Notes under the pieces: generated by a model | Seen by the model: only the letters and a program-made list of their open reading frames with translations | Told to the model about the DNA's origin: nothing | The model's database searches: none | Shown here: piece by piece, positions 25,639-33,736 of the stretch | Numbering within the stretch: the first letter of the stretch is position 1 | Layout of the letters: every line of letters starts with the position of its first letter | Translations under genes and position numbers: made by a program | NCBI RefSeq assembly: GCF_000264315.1 | Contig: NZ_AJXU01000028.1 | Span: 62,001 to 126,000, forward strand | Source of the DNA: Rhodanobacter fulvus Jip2 | GTDB lineage: Bacteria; Pseudomonadota; Gammaproteobacteria; Xanthomonadales; Rhodanobacteraceae | Direction: 5' to 3' | DNA length: 64,000 nucleotides

Positions 25639-27228
25639 CACGCGGCCAGCAATCTCATGGGTGTGCGCTGCGGTGGCGTCGTGCTCGAAAATCATCCGCA
25701 TGGTTTGCACCCGCCGACCTGACCAGTGCAGCTCAAGTCCACGATCGATCGGCTGCAGCGAGACCGGGCCGCTGCAGGTGAGCGTGGATGTGTCGCCACT
25801 GGCGACCGGCACGTCATCCAGCAGCAGGCGCCAGCCGCCCCGCCCAGCGATGCGGCCGAGGGCGACCCATGCCTCGGACGACGGCCGATCCGAACGCGTT
25901 TGCACGGTGAACCGCAGCGATTGCGTAGCGCGATCGAAGCGGGCCTGCAACACATCCAAGCCGCTGCCGACTGCCACGATGGCCGGCTCGTCGAAATGGT
26001 CTTCGCCCCACGGCGCCTCGTACACGCCGCGCAGGCCGTCGCGTACATTGAGCCGCGCATACGCCAGCAGCACGTTGCCGGTCATCGGTTCGACCAGCGT
26101 GCGGTAGCCGTCGGCATCCTCGGCCTGGTCGTTGCGCGGATAGTACAGGCCGCCATCGCGCCACCGCGGCGCCATGCGGCGGTCGGCGTGCAGCAGCAAT
26201 CCGCGCAGGGTTTCCTCATCGCCCATTTCCGAGGCCCAGGCGGCGACCCAGCCGAAGTCGGAATCGTCGTTGAGCACGACGTGGCCCTGCACCGGCGGAC
26301 GCGGCGCGGACCTGACCGACAGCGTGCCATCGGGCTGGTGCAGCACGAGGTCGGCGAGTTGTTGCGGGTAATGCGCGCGCACGAAATCGCCATTCCACAT
26401 GTTCATCAGCGCGCCGCACCACGCGTCCACCCACGGCGCCTGCATCACGTTGGGGCGAACCGCGTGGGTGTCTTCGGCCAGCATCACGTGATAGTGGCCG
26501 TTGTCGCCGATGCGGCCGAATTGTTGCCACGCCTGCTCGTAGCCGCGGGTGACTTCGCTGGCGCGGTCGCCGCCGGTGAGCAGGTCGTGCATGCGGAAGC
26601 CGAGGATCGCCGGCTGGTTGCAGATCTGGAAGATGCAGTTCGGTTCGCAGGCCACGCCGAGGTAGCCGCTTTCGACCATCTTCCAGTACAGGTGTTCGTT
26701 GAGCGTGTTCTGGTCGTACGCGAAACGGTGCCCGTCGCCGCCCCAGAAGTACGACCAGTGTTCGAAGGTGATGGCGCCGGGTTGCGCGTAGCGGTCATCG
26801 TCGAACAGCACGTTGTACAGCAGGGTCAACGACTGCACGTACGCGCTGTACATGATGTTGTCGCGCAGCACCGGGTTCCACTCTTCGCGGTACTGATCGC
26901 TCAGGTGCGCGTTGAAGATGCTGCCGCCGCGGCTGACATCGCGCCAGTACAGCCAGCTTTCGGGCAGCAGCAGTTTCGCGATCAGCCGCTCGAAGATCGG
27001 CTTGAACACACCTGGCGCCGCGGGCAGGCGATGCACATGGGTGATCGCCAGCGCATACGCCATGTACGCCAGCTGGAAACGGTAGGCGCCAAAGTCGTCC
27101 TGCCCCGTGCCGATGCCTTTCATCAGCGACCAGTCGTTGGCTGGCTGCAGCGAAAGGTTCTCGACGTGCCGCAGGTGACCGACCTGTTGCGGCGTCAAAG
27201 TGTCGGCGGGGCTGGTGGCAGCGCACAC
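25606..27228 (-). CDS. Linalool dehydratase/isomerase-like enzyme
   Basis: 540 residues. The first 400 form an (alpha/alpha)-barrel-type domain resembling linalool dehydratase/isomerase: DDFGAYRFQLAYMAYAL (44-60), KLLLPESWLYWRD (85-97), MYSAYVQSLTLLYNVLF (126-142) and ACEPNCIFQICNQPAILG (193-210). Cys194 and Cys203 are nine residues apart, the spacing of the two catalytic cysteines of the Castellaniella enzyme. A beta-rich tail of about 130 residues follows. No signal peptide, unlike the periplasmic prototype. GTG 27228 lies 4 bases after the alcohol dehydrogenase stop, with GGAGG upstream. The substrate may be another terpene alcohol. Confidence 0.7.
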   Translation of the reverse strand: MCAATSPADTLTPQQVGHLRHVENLSLQPANDWSLMKGIGTGQDDFGAYRFQLAYMAYALAITHVHRLPAAPGVFKPIFERLIAKLLLPESWLYWRDVSRGGSIFNAHLSDQYREEWNPVLRDNIMYSAYVQSLTLLYNVLFDDDRYAQPGAITFEHWSYFWGGDGHRFAYDQNTLNEHLYWKMVESGYLGVACEPNCIFQICNQPAILGFRMHDLLTGGDRASEVTRGYEQAWQQFGRIGDNGHYHVMLAEDTHAVRPNVMQAPWVDAWCGALMNMWNGDFVRAHYPQQLADLVLHQPDGTLSVRSAPRPPVQGHVVLNDDSDFGWVAAWASEMGDEETLRGLLLHADRRMAPRWRDGGLYYPRNDQAEDADGYRTLVEPMTGNVLLAYARLNVRDGLRGVYEAPWGEDHFDEPAIVAVGSGLDVLQARFDRATQSLRFTVQTRSDRPSSEAWVALGRIAGRGGWRLLLDDVPVASGDTSTLTCSGPVSLQPIDRGLELHWSGRRVQTMRMIFEHDATAAHTHEIAGRVKVTGSPLSRG

Positions 27229-27232
27229 GGGT

Positions 27233-28339
27233 TCAGGCCTCCATCTCCAGCACGGCCTTGATGATCTTGCCCGCGTGCTGGTCGGCCACGGCCTGCTCGA
27301 TGTCGTGGAACGGGTAGAAGCTGATCAGCCGATCGAACGGGAAGCGGCCTTGCCGGTACAGGTCGATCAGCTGCGGAATGAAGACCTCGGAGATGGCGTT
27401 GCCTTCGATGTAGCCCTGCACGGATTGGCCGGCCAGCAGGAAGGTCAGCCACGGCAGCTCCAGCGGCTTGCCCGCTGCCGACGGCACCGCCACCAGCGCG
27501 ACGTGGCCGAGTATCGCCAGCCCGCCGATGGCCGCGCCGATCAGCGCATTCACCCCGGCGGCGTCGACGATGGCGTCCACGCCGCGCGGTGCGATCGCGC
27601 GGATCGCCTCGCCCAGGTTGCCCGCCTGGCGGGTGTTGATGACGTGCGTGGCGCCAAGTTCGCGCGCGGTGTCGAGTCGGGCATCGACCTGGTCGATCGC
27701 GATCAGTGTGGTGCAGCCGCAGACCTGCGCGGCCATGATCGCAGCCAATCCGACCGGACCCATGCCGATCACCGCCATCGTGGAGCCTGCCTTGGGCCGG
27801 ATACCGTTCATGACGGTGCCCGCGCCGGTCTGGATGCCGCAGCCCAGCGGGCCCAGCAGCTTGAGCGGTACGTCCTTGCGCACCTTGATGGTGCTGCGCT
27901 GGTTGACCACCGCGTAGTGCGCGAATGAGGACTGACCGAAATAGCCAAGGCGTGCGCGGCCACCGTGTTCGCGCTCGGCGTGCGGGCCGTCCGGGTCGGC
28001 CTGAAAGTTGAGCGCAAAGAACTGGTCGCAGTACATCGGTTCGCCATGGAGGCAATGCGGGCAGGTGCCGTCGAACGCGGGCGCGAGCACCACGTGGTCG
28101 CCGGGCGCGACCTTGCTCACGCGGCTGCCGACCTTCTCCACGATGCCGGCGCCCTCGTGGCCGAACACGTTGGGGAAGGGCGCGTCGATCAGGCCGTCCT
28201 TGCTGGCCAGATCGGTGTGGCACAGGCCCACGCCGACGATGCGCACCAGCACCTCGTCATCGCCCGGTTCGGGCAGATCGATGTGCTCCAGCTGGAAGGG
28301 TTGCTTCACGGACTCGACGACGGCGGCCAAGGTTTTCAT
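27233..28339 (-). CDS. Benzyl/geraniol-type zinc alcohol dehydrogenase
   Basis: 368-residue zinc MDR. Catalytic zinc ligands: Cys in GVGLCHTDLASKDG, His-Glu in FGHEGAGIVEKVG, and Cys in GPLGCGIQTGAGTVMN. Structural zinc cluster: GTCPHCLHGEPMYCDQ. Only three cysteines of that cluster (TCPHC, MYC) are visible, where four are usual. NAD site: VIGMGPVGLAAIMAA. PLGCGIQTGAG and GQSVQGYIEGNAI place it with aryl-alcohol/geraniol dehydrogenases (XylB, GeoA). It oxidises an allylic or benzylic alcohol to the aldehyde. ATG 28339 with AGGTG is chosen over GTG 28348. It is immediately upstream of the LDI-like gene in one operon. Confidence 0.88.
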   Translation of the reverse strand: MKTLAAVVESVKQPFQLEHIDLPEPGDDEVLVRIVGVGLCHTDLASKDGLIDAPFPNVFGHEGAGIVEKVGSRVSKVAPGDHVVLAPAFDGTCPHCLHGEPMYCDQFFALNFQADPDGPHAEREHGGRARLGYFGQSSFAHYAVVNQRSTIKVRKDVPLKLLGPLGCGIQTGAGTVMNGIRPKAGSTMAVIGMGPVGLAAIMAAQVCGCTTLIAIDQVDARLDTARELGATHVINTRQAGNLGEAIRAIAPRGVDAIVDAAGVNALIGAAIGGLAILGHVALVAVPSAAGKPLELPWLTFLLAGQSVQGYIEGNAISEVFIPQLIDLYRQGRFPFDRLISFYPFHDIEQAVADQHAGKIIKAVLEMEA

Positions 28340-28369
28340 GGGATGCACCTGTGGGGAAGTGGGAAGCGC

Positions 28370-28834
28370 TCAAGCCGAAGCGAGCACGATCAGCACGGCG
28401 CCGGCGATCGCCACGGCGTCTTCGAGCAGTGCCGCGAGAAAATCGTTATGGAAGGCTAGCGCCAGCGCCCGTCGTGCGCGGTGGCCGCCCCACGTGCCCA
28501 GCGCGGCACCGAGGGCGCCGATGATCAGGCCGGACCAGAGCGACCCATGCGCGGCGGTGAGCGTGGCGCCAGCCCATGCGCCGGTGACCAGGCGGGTGCC
28601 GAATTGCATCGGAATCATCCGGCTGGGCGTCCTGGGCAATTTGTCGTTGACCAGTTCGCCCAGCGCCGCCAGAACCAGGAGCCCTGGCGTGATGGCGTAG
28701 CCCATGAAGGCCAGCGGCGTGCCTTGCAGCGGCAGCCAGCCCATGCGCGCGGCGCAGCTCAACACCGCGACGGGGGTCATCGCGCGCAGGCCGGCGATCA
28801 CGCCGATCAGTAGCGCCAGAACGTCGATCATCAT
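28370..28834 (-). CDS. DUF4126-like small membrane protein
   Basis: 154 residues with four hydrophobic helices: DVLALLIGVIAGLRAMTPVAV, ITPGLLVLAALGEL, LTAAHGSLWSGLIIGALGAALG and LEDAVAIAGAVLIVL. LRAMTPVA and ELVNDKLPRTPSRM are the recurring motifs of DUF4126 proteins, whose function is unknown. Start ATG 28834 with GGAGGACC upstream. It lies 30 bases ahead of the alcohol dehydrogenase on the same strand and probably opens that operon. Confidence 0.8.
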   Translation of the reverse strand: MMIDVLALLIGVIAGLRAMTPVAVLSCAARMGWLPLQGTPLAFMGYAITPGLLVLAALGELVNDKLPRTPSRMIPMQFGTRLVTGAWAGATLTAAHGSLWSGLIIGALGAALGTWGGHRARRALALAFHNDFLAALLEDAVAIAGAVLIVLASA

Positions 28835-29165
28835 GCGGGCGGTCCTCCAGCGGTTGATGTGGGGAGTTACGAAACGGACCTGCCGTGCAGCTCGGGCCGT
28901 GGCACTCGGTTTTGGCGAATCGGAATCGCGCCTTGCCATTCCGTGCGGTCGTCATGCTGACGACACGGCGCTGCGCACGCTTGGATGTTCTGTGCGGTCG
29001 TTGTCCGATCCCGCCTTCGTCTGCAGCGGCGACGCGCGATGCCGTGAATGAACAATCCGCGGCATGTTTGCAAAAGAAGCGGGACGCGCGGCGCGGGAGG
29101 ATATGAGGCAAGCCTTGCCGCTGGGCATGGCCCACGGATCATCCACTTCTTCGAGGAGCCTGCGC
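28835..29165. other. Divergent promoter region
   Basis: 330 bases between the divergent DUF4126 and cupin genes. No protein-like frame and no clear -35/-10 pair was recognised. GAGGAG at 29152 is the cupin ribosome-binding site. Confidence 0.4.
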
Positions 29166-29591
29166 ATGCACGCACGTCCGCTCATTTCACCTTTCATGCT
29201 GGCGGCGTTGCTTGCTGCCGGTGCCGCGACGGCAGCGTCGCCCAGGCCGGTCGAGCACGAGACCGTCGTGCCTGCCTTCGCGCACGCCATTCCCAACATT
29301 CCGGGCAAGTCGATTACCGCCGCAGTAGTGACCTACAAGCCGGGCGGCAAGTCGATACCGCATCGGCACGGCTCGGCGTTCGTGGTGGCGTATGTGCTCA
29401 GTGGTTCGATCCGCAGCCAGCTCGAGGGTGGTGAGTCGAAGGTCTACCGCGTCGGCGAAAGCTGGACCGAAGCACCCGGCGCGCATCACCTGGTCAGCGA
29501 CAACGCCAGCGCGACCCAGCCGGCCTCGCTGCTGGCGATCTTCATCACCGACAGCGGCGATACCAAGCTGGTGACGTACGACAAGCCCTAA
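29166..29591 (+). CDS. Exported cupin-domain protein
   Basis: 141 residues with a signal peptide (ISPFMLAALLAAGAATAAS). Single cupin_2 barrel: PHRHGSAFVVAYVLSGSI (motif 1, metal-binding His pair) and EAPGAHHLVSDNAS (motif 2). Such small periplasmic cupins have no known reaction. Start ATG 29166 is fixed by GAGGAG 7 bases upstream; the frame is open further 5' but unsupported. A paralogue lies at 48124-48534, with the same layout. Confidence 0.87.
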   Translation: MHARPLISPFMLAALLAAGAATAASPRPVEHETVVPAFAHAIPNIPGKSITAAVVTYKPGGKSIPHRHGSAFVVAYVLSGSIRSQLEGGESKVYRVGESWTEAPGAHHLVSDNASATQPASLLAIFITDSGDTKLVTYDKP

Positions 29592-29620
29592 GGCCGCTGT
29601 TACGAATGAGGTTTGGATCG

Positions 29621-29711
29621 CCGGCATGTGTAGGAGCGCACCCTGTGCGCGAGCTCTCCCCCAGCTCCCGGTACTCCCCCCGGACACAGGGTGCGCTCCT
29701 AGACATGCCGG
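29621..29711. repeat. Long inverted repeat, 27-bp arms
   Basis: Arms 29621-29647 and 29685-29711 are reverse complements with one mismatch; both contain TAGGAGCGCACCCTGTG. The centre is 37 bases. It lies downstream of the cupin gene and could fold into a long cruciform. TGTAGGAGCGCACC is a frequent intergenic repeat type in Xanthomonadales and Pseudomonas. Confidence 0.8.
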
Positions 29712-29721
29712 CAGGGTGGCC

Positions 29722-29747
29722 CTGTGGGAGCGACTTCAGTCGCGATG
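29722..29747. repeat. GTGGGAGCGACTTCAGTCGC repeat
   Basis: A single copy of the GTGGGAGCGACTTCAGTCGC repeat, with hairpin GCGACT-TC-AGTCGC (29730-29743). It directly follows the long inverted repeat. This class of short palindromic intergenic repeat is common in Xanthomonadales. No gene lies between it and the OsmC stop at 29890. Confidence 0.7.
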
Positions 29748-29889
29748 CCCCGGACCTTGCCGCTGATGCTCCACGGCAACGAAAGACCCCGTGCTGCGTT
29801 GGCCTGATATGCCAGCGCAGCAGAACGCGCATTGCTTACGCTGGGCCTTGAACCACGACATGCCGAGAGGAACCTGGCCCAATTCTCGA

Positions 29890-30360
29890 TCAGGACCTTG
29901 CGACAACGGGCTGCCGCAGAGCACCCCAATCGCCCGACAACTCCGTTTCGATCGTGACCATGGCGTTGAACAGGCGCGACAGCGGGCACTTGGCCCGCGC
30001 CAGCGCAGCCAGCCTGCGGAAAACCAGCGGATCGGCATCGGGCACCACGGCGCGCACGCTCAGGTGGACCGAGGCAATAACGAAACCGGAAAATTGCTGT
30101 TCCAGCACCACGGTGGCCGATGTCTGCAGCTCGGTCGCGGTGAGGTGCGCTTCGGCCAGCACCATCGCCAGCACCATGTTGAAGCAGCCCGCATGGGCAG
30201 CGGCGAGCAACTCTTCGGGGTTGCTGCCGACATGGCGGTCGAAGCGGCTGGCCACGTTGTAGTAGTGGTCGTCGAGCGCACCGCTCTCGGTGGAGAGGCT
30301 GCCGCGCCCCTGGGGAAAGCCGCCGTACCACAGCGCCGACCCGTGCCGTTCGATCTTCAT
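29890..30360 (-). CDS. OsmC family peroxide-resistance protein
   Basis: 156 residues, full OsmC fold. Redox cysteines are in ELLAAAHAGCFNMVLAMVL and ALARAKCPLSRLF; the N-terminal GSALWYGGFPQGRGSLSTESGAL is typical of the OsmC (rather than Ohr) branch. It should reduce organic hydroperoxides through the cysteine pair. Start ATG 30360. It follows the porin-like gene by 16 bases on the same strand, so the two are probably co-transcribed. Confidence 0.92.
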   Translation of the reverse strand: MKIERHGSALWYGGFPQGRGSLSTESGALDDHYYNVASRFDRHVGSNPEELLAAAHAGCFNMVLAMVLAEAHLTATELQTSATVVLEQQFSGFVIASVHLSVRAVVPDADPLVFRRLAALARAKCPLSRLFNAMVTIETELSGDWGALRQPVVARS

Positions 30361-30376
30361 GGCAAACCCCGCTGGT

Positions 30377-31042
30377 TCAAAAGTGGTACGACACGCCCAT
30401 GTTCCATATCACCGGATTCAGCGTCAGGTGCGACGTGGCTGGCATGTCGCCCGCCGGCGTCGCCGCCAGGCCGCGCGCATCCACGCTCACCCAGATCTTC
30501 TTGGCATCGACAAACAGTGCAAAGCGCGGCGTGAGGCGATATTCGACACCCGCCTGCAGCGCCACGCCGGTGCCGTTGTCGACATGCACGTGCTTGATCG
30601 CGGCGTCGCGGGTTTGCGTGATCAAGGTGTAGTTGACGCCCAGGCCCACATACGGCCGAAAGCGGCCGTGCAGGGGAGGGTGATACTGCAGCGCAAGCAC
30701 CGCCGGCCCATAGGTGGCTTCGGCCAGTTCGCCGGCGCTTCTCAACGTGCCCGCACCGTAGATCTTCGCCGTGGGCGGTGCGCCCAAGGTAAGCGCAACG
30801 GACCAGTCGGGCGTTAGGAAGTATCCGGTTTCGAAGGCGAAGCCCGTGTTGTGCCTGACCGTGGCGTTGGCGCCGGGCACCTGTTGGCCGTTGATGGCCA
30901 CCGTGCCGCTGGCGTGGAAGTCTGCATAGGCCAGGCCGCCGCGAATGAACCAGCTGCCGGCTTCGTCGGCGTGGACGGCACGCACGGCGAAGCACGACGT
31001 CAGCGCAGCGGTGCAGATGAGTGTGTATCGGAAATTAGTCAT
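30377..31042 (-). CDS. OmpW-family outer-membrane protein
   Basis: 221 residues with a signal peptide (TLICTAALTSCFAVRAVHA), alternating beta strands and a C-terminal Phe (GVSYHF), the signature for outer-membrane insertion. GSWFIRGGLAYAD, FAFETGYFLTPDWSVALTLG and RFRPYVGLGVNYTLI match the eight-stranded OmpW barrel. OmpW proteins are narrow hydrophobic-compound channels; AlkL, a relative, admits alkanes. It follows the aldehyde dehydrogenase by 5 bases, so uptake of the hydrophobic substrate of that pathway is a reasonable inference. Confidence 0.9.
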   Translation of the reverse strand: MTNFRYTLICTAALTSCFAVRAVHADEAGSWFIRGGLAYADFHASGTVAINGQQVPGANATVRHNTGFAFETGYFLTPDWSVALTLGAPPTAKIYGAGTLRSAGELAEATYGPAVLALQYHPPLHGRFRPYVGLGVNYTLITQTRDAAIKHVHVDNGTGVALQAGVEYRLTPRFALFVDAKKIWVSVDARGLAATPAGDMPATSHLTLNPVIWNMGVSYHF

Positions 31043-31047
31043 GAGGG

Positions 31048-32535
31048 TCAGAACGGATACTGGGAGGGGGTGTGCTGCACCGATACCCAGTGCTCGGAGG
31101 TGAAGGCATCGATCATGCCCTTGCTGCCGAACCGGCCGATGCCCGAATTCCTGTCGCCGCCGAAAGGCAGCGCAGGCATGTCGATCGCCGTGACGTCGTT
31201 GACGTGACTCATGCCCGTGCGGATCTGCCGCGCGAACTGTTCGCCGCGATAGGTGTTGCCGGTCAGCACCGCGCTGGTGAGGCCGTAGTCGGTGTCGTTG
31301 GCCATCCGCAGTGCGTCGGCCTCGTCCGCGGCGCGCAGCACCGGGGCGACCGGCCCGAAGATTTCGTTCTGTGCCAGCGCCATGCTCTGGGTGACGCCGG
31401 TGAACACGTGCGGGCTGAGCATCAATTGCTCCGCTGGCCGGCCCAGTCGCAACCGCGCGCCGTCGCTGCGCGCCTGCGTGATCATGCCGGTGACGCGGTC
31501 GAGCTGGCGCTGGCTGATGATCGGGCCGATCACCGTGTCGACCTGGTTCGGGTCGCCGACCTTCAGCGAACCAGCGTAGGCGATGTACGCCTCGACGAAC
31601 GCATCGTGCAGCTTGTCCAGCACGATGATGCGGTTGGCGGCGATGCACATCTGCCCCTGGTGCAGGAACTTCGCCACGATGGCGGTGTGCACGGCCTGCT
31701 CGAGGTCGGCGTCGTCCAGTACCACCAGCGGTGCGTTGCCACCCAGCTCCAGCATCGCCTTCTTCAGGTTCGACGCGGTCACCGCCATCTGCCCGATATG
31801 CCGCCCCACCTTGGTCGATCCGGTGAACGACACCACGCGCGACGCGGGATGCTGCACGAACGCGTCGCCGATCTCGGCCGGGTCGCCCACGATCACGCTG
31901 AACAGTCCCGGTGGCAGTCCGGCTTCTTCCAGGATGCGGGCGATCAGCAAGCCGCCGGTCACCGGCGTTTCGGCCGCCGGCTTCACCACCACCGCGTTGC
32001 CCAGCGCCAGCGCGGGCAGGATGGATCGCGTGCTCAGGTGCAGCGGCCAGTTCCACGGGCTGATCACCGCCACCACGCCGACCGGCCGCCGGTAGATGCG
32101 GTTTTCCTTGCCGGGGTAATCGCCGGCGACGATGCGGCCTTCGAGGCGCGTGGGCAGGGTGGACGATTCCAGCATCGCCGCGTGCACCACCCACCACTCG
32201 ATCTCGGCCTTGGCGCGGGTACTTCCCGATTCGCGGATCAGCCAGTCGACGATCTCCTCGTGCCGCTGCTCCATCACCGCGGCCGCCTTGCGCAGGACGG
32301 CCGCGCGCTGGGAGGGCAGTGCTTGTGCCCAGGCGGTCTGCGCCTCGGCGGCACCGCGAAACGCCTCATCCACGTCGAAACCATCGGCCTTGCCGAAGCA
32401 GGCGATCACTTCGCCGCTGTACGGGTTGAGCACATCCAGACGGGTGCGCGCATGGCCATTGCGCCAGTGGCCGGCGATGAACTGGGCATCGAAGGCGTAG
32501 CGCTTCGAACTGTCGGGTGTGACGGCGGTATCCAT
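31048..32535 (-). CDS. NAD-dependent aldehyde dehydrogenase
   Basis: 495 residues. Catalytic Cys in LHQGQMCIAANR, general base Glu in MLELGGNAPLVVLDDAD, cofactor segments VISPWNWPLHL, KPAAETPVTGG and SFTGSTKVGRHI, and NEIFGPVAPV near the C-terminus. It resembles benzaldehyde, vanillin and geranial dehydrogenases. Together with the alcohol dehydrogenase and LDI-like enzyme nearby it could complete an alcohol-aldehyde-acid oxidation. ATG 32535 with AGGA is chosen; the open frame continues 20 codons upstream. It starts an operon with the OmpW and OsmC genes. Confidence 0.92.
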   Translation of the reverse strand: MDTAVTPDSSKRYAFDAQFIAGHWRNGHARTRLDVLNPYSGEVIACFGKADGFDVDEAFRGAAEAQTAWAQALPSQRAAVLRKAAAVMEQRHEEIVDWLIRESGSTRAKAEIEWWVVHAAMLESSTLPTRLEGRIVAGDYPGKENRIYRRPVGVVAVISPWNWPLHLSTRSILPALALGNAVVVKPAAETPVTGGLLIARILEEAGLPPGLFSVIVGDPAEIGDAFVQHPASRVVSFTGSTKVGRHIGQMAVTASNLKKAMLELGGNAPLVVLDDADLEQAVHTAIVAKFLHQGQMCIAANRIIVLDKLHDAFVEAYIAYAGSLKVGDPNQVDTVIGPIISQRQLDRVTGMITQARSDGARLRLGRPAEQLMLSPHVFTGVTQSMALAQNEIFGPVAPVLRAADEADALRMANDTDYGLTSAVLTGNTYRGEQFARQIRTGMSHVNDVTAIDMPALPFGGDRNSGIGRFGSKGMIDAFTSEHWVSVQHTPSQYPF

Positions 32536-32690
32536 GACTGCGTCCTGTCGGGCTGGAAGGGAGCACCAGGCGCGGCACGAACGCGCCGCGAACATGACTG
32601 CAGCGTAGGCCGCGAAATCACCAGGGGCTTGATGCTTCCTGCCGCTGTTTGCACGATCGCGCAGCCGCTTTCTGGCGCCCGCGATGCTGC

Positions 32691-32752
32691 CTCCCCTGCA
32701 AGCAGGGGAGGAGCAGAACCGCCGTGCTCCCTCCCCTGCTTGCAGGGGAGGG
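32691..32752. repeat. Paired CTCCCCTGC/GCAGGGGAG hairpins
   Basis: Two near-identical inverted repeats: 32691-32710 (9-bp arms, AA centre) and 32729-32752 (11-bp arms, TT centre), 18 bases apart. GTTGGGGTGGGGT follows. This pair layout is typical of a mobile short palindrome family in Xanthomonadales. It lies between two minus-strand genes and may end the hydrolase transcript or protect the mRNA. Confidence 0.75.
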
Positions 32753-32784
32753 TTGGGGTGGGGTCGCTCTTGATCCGGCGACAG

Positions 32785-33516
32785 CTAACAGGCTCGGGCG
32801 ACGGCCTCGAGAATCACTTCGATGAATTCCCGCGGACGCGAGAGGAACGGCACATGGCTGGCGCCGATTTCCCGCACCTGCGCGCGCATGCGGGTGGCCA
32901 TCCGATGCTGGCTGGCGGGAAGCACGATCCGGTCCTGCGTCGTCACCACGTACCACGCCGGCAGCCCACGCCACGCCGGCTGATCGATGACTTCTTCCAG
33001 CGCATCGCAGTGGATGGGCGCATCCACCGCCGCCAGCACATTGGCCTGGATGAGCGGGAGGTCGTGAGCCAGGTAATACGAAAAGCCGGTGCGCTCGAAG
33101 TGGATGTAGCCGGCTTCGTCGGAACGGGTGCGCGGCAGCTGCTCAAGCTCCGGGTCGCAGGCCCGCAGCGAGCGCACCGACTCGCCCTGATCCGGTGCGA
33201 GCCCGGCCACGTAGACCAGCGCAGCCACGTTGCCGGTGGTGGCGGCCTGGGTGATCACGGTGCCGCCCCAGCCATGGCCCACCAGGATGACGGGACCCGA
33301 TATCGCGTCCAGCACTCGCCGCACTACCGCCACGTCACCGGCCAGCGATTGCAGCGGGTTGCTCACTGCCAGCACGTCCAGGCCGTGGGCCTGCAGGCGC
33401 GACATCGCTTCGTTCCACGACGAGCCGTCGAACCACGCGTCGTGGACGAGGACCACTCGCGGCAGCCGATTTTTTTCCATCGCCGCGATGCGCCCTGCCG
33501 CGCGGGAGATCGACAT
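32785..33516 (-). CDS. Alpha/beta-hydrolase, nucleophile Ser replaced by Gly
   Basis: 243 residues of the EstC/salicylate-esterase-like type (VVLVHDAWFDGSSWNEA). The elbow, where GHSWGG is expected, reads VGHGWGGT (Gly82), from codon GGC; the rest of the elbow and the C-terminal His (GASHVPFLSRP) are intact. Without Ser it should lack ordinary hydrolase activity, as in some lyase or receptor-type members. Start ATG 33516 with GGAAG upstream. It is divergent from an AraC gene. Confidence 0.85.
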   Translation of the reverse strand: MSISRAAGRIAAMEKNRLPRVVLVHDAWFDGSSWNEAMSRLQAHGLDVLAVSNPLQSLAGDVAVVRRVLDAISGPVILVGHGWGGTVITQAATTGNVAALVYVAGLAPDQGESVRSLRACDPELEQLPRTRSDEAGYIHFERTGFSYYLAHDLPLIQANVLAAVDAPIHCDALEEVIDQPAWRGLPAWYVVTTQDRIVLPASQHRMATRMRAQVREIGASHVPFLSRPREFIEVILEAVARAC

Positions 33517-33736
33517 GACCGCTTCCGTTACCCAACCGGACGCCAGCCTGCCAAGGCACCCATGGGGCGCCTTGTACGAATTTGCCCCCGCTGGTGAAAT
33601 TTTGCGGTGGCCACGCCACGGTCATCGCGCTGGCGCGCAGCGTCCAGGCTTTCTTCCCACGGTGGCACGAAGAGGCGATTTGCGGCTTTTGGCGGGAGTG
33701 ATCATTGGCTCGGACAGCTTTCACGAGGGCATCCCG

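Noticed and set aside
31072-33597. 841-codon plus-strand frame
   Set aside because: Antisense to the aldehyde dehydrogenase and hydrolase genes; no domain visible.
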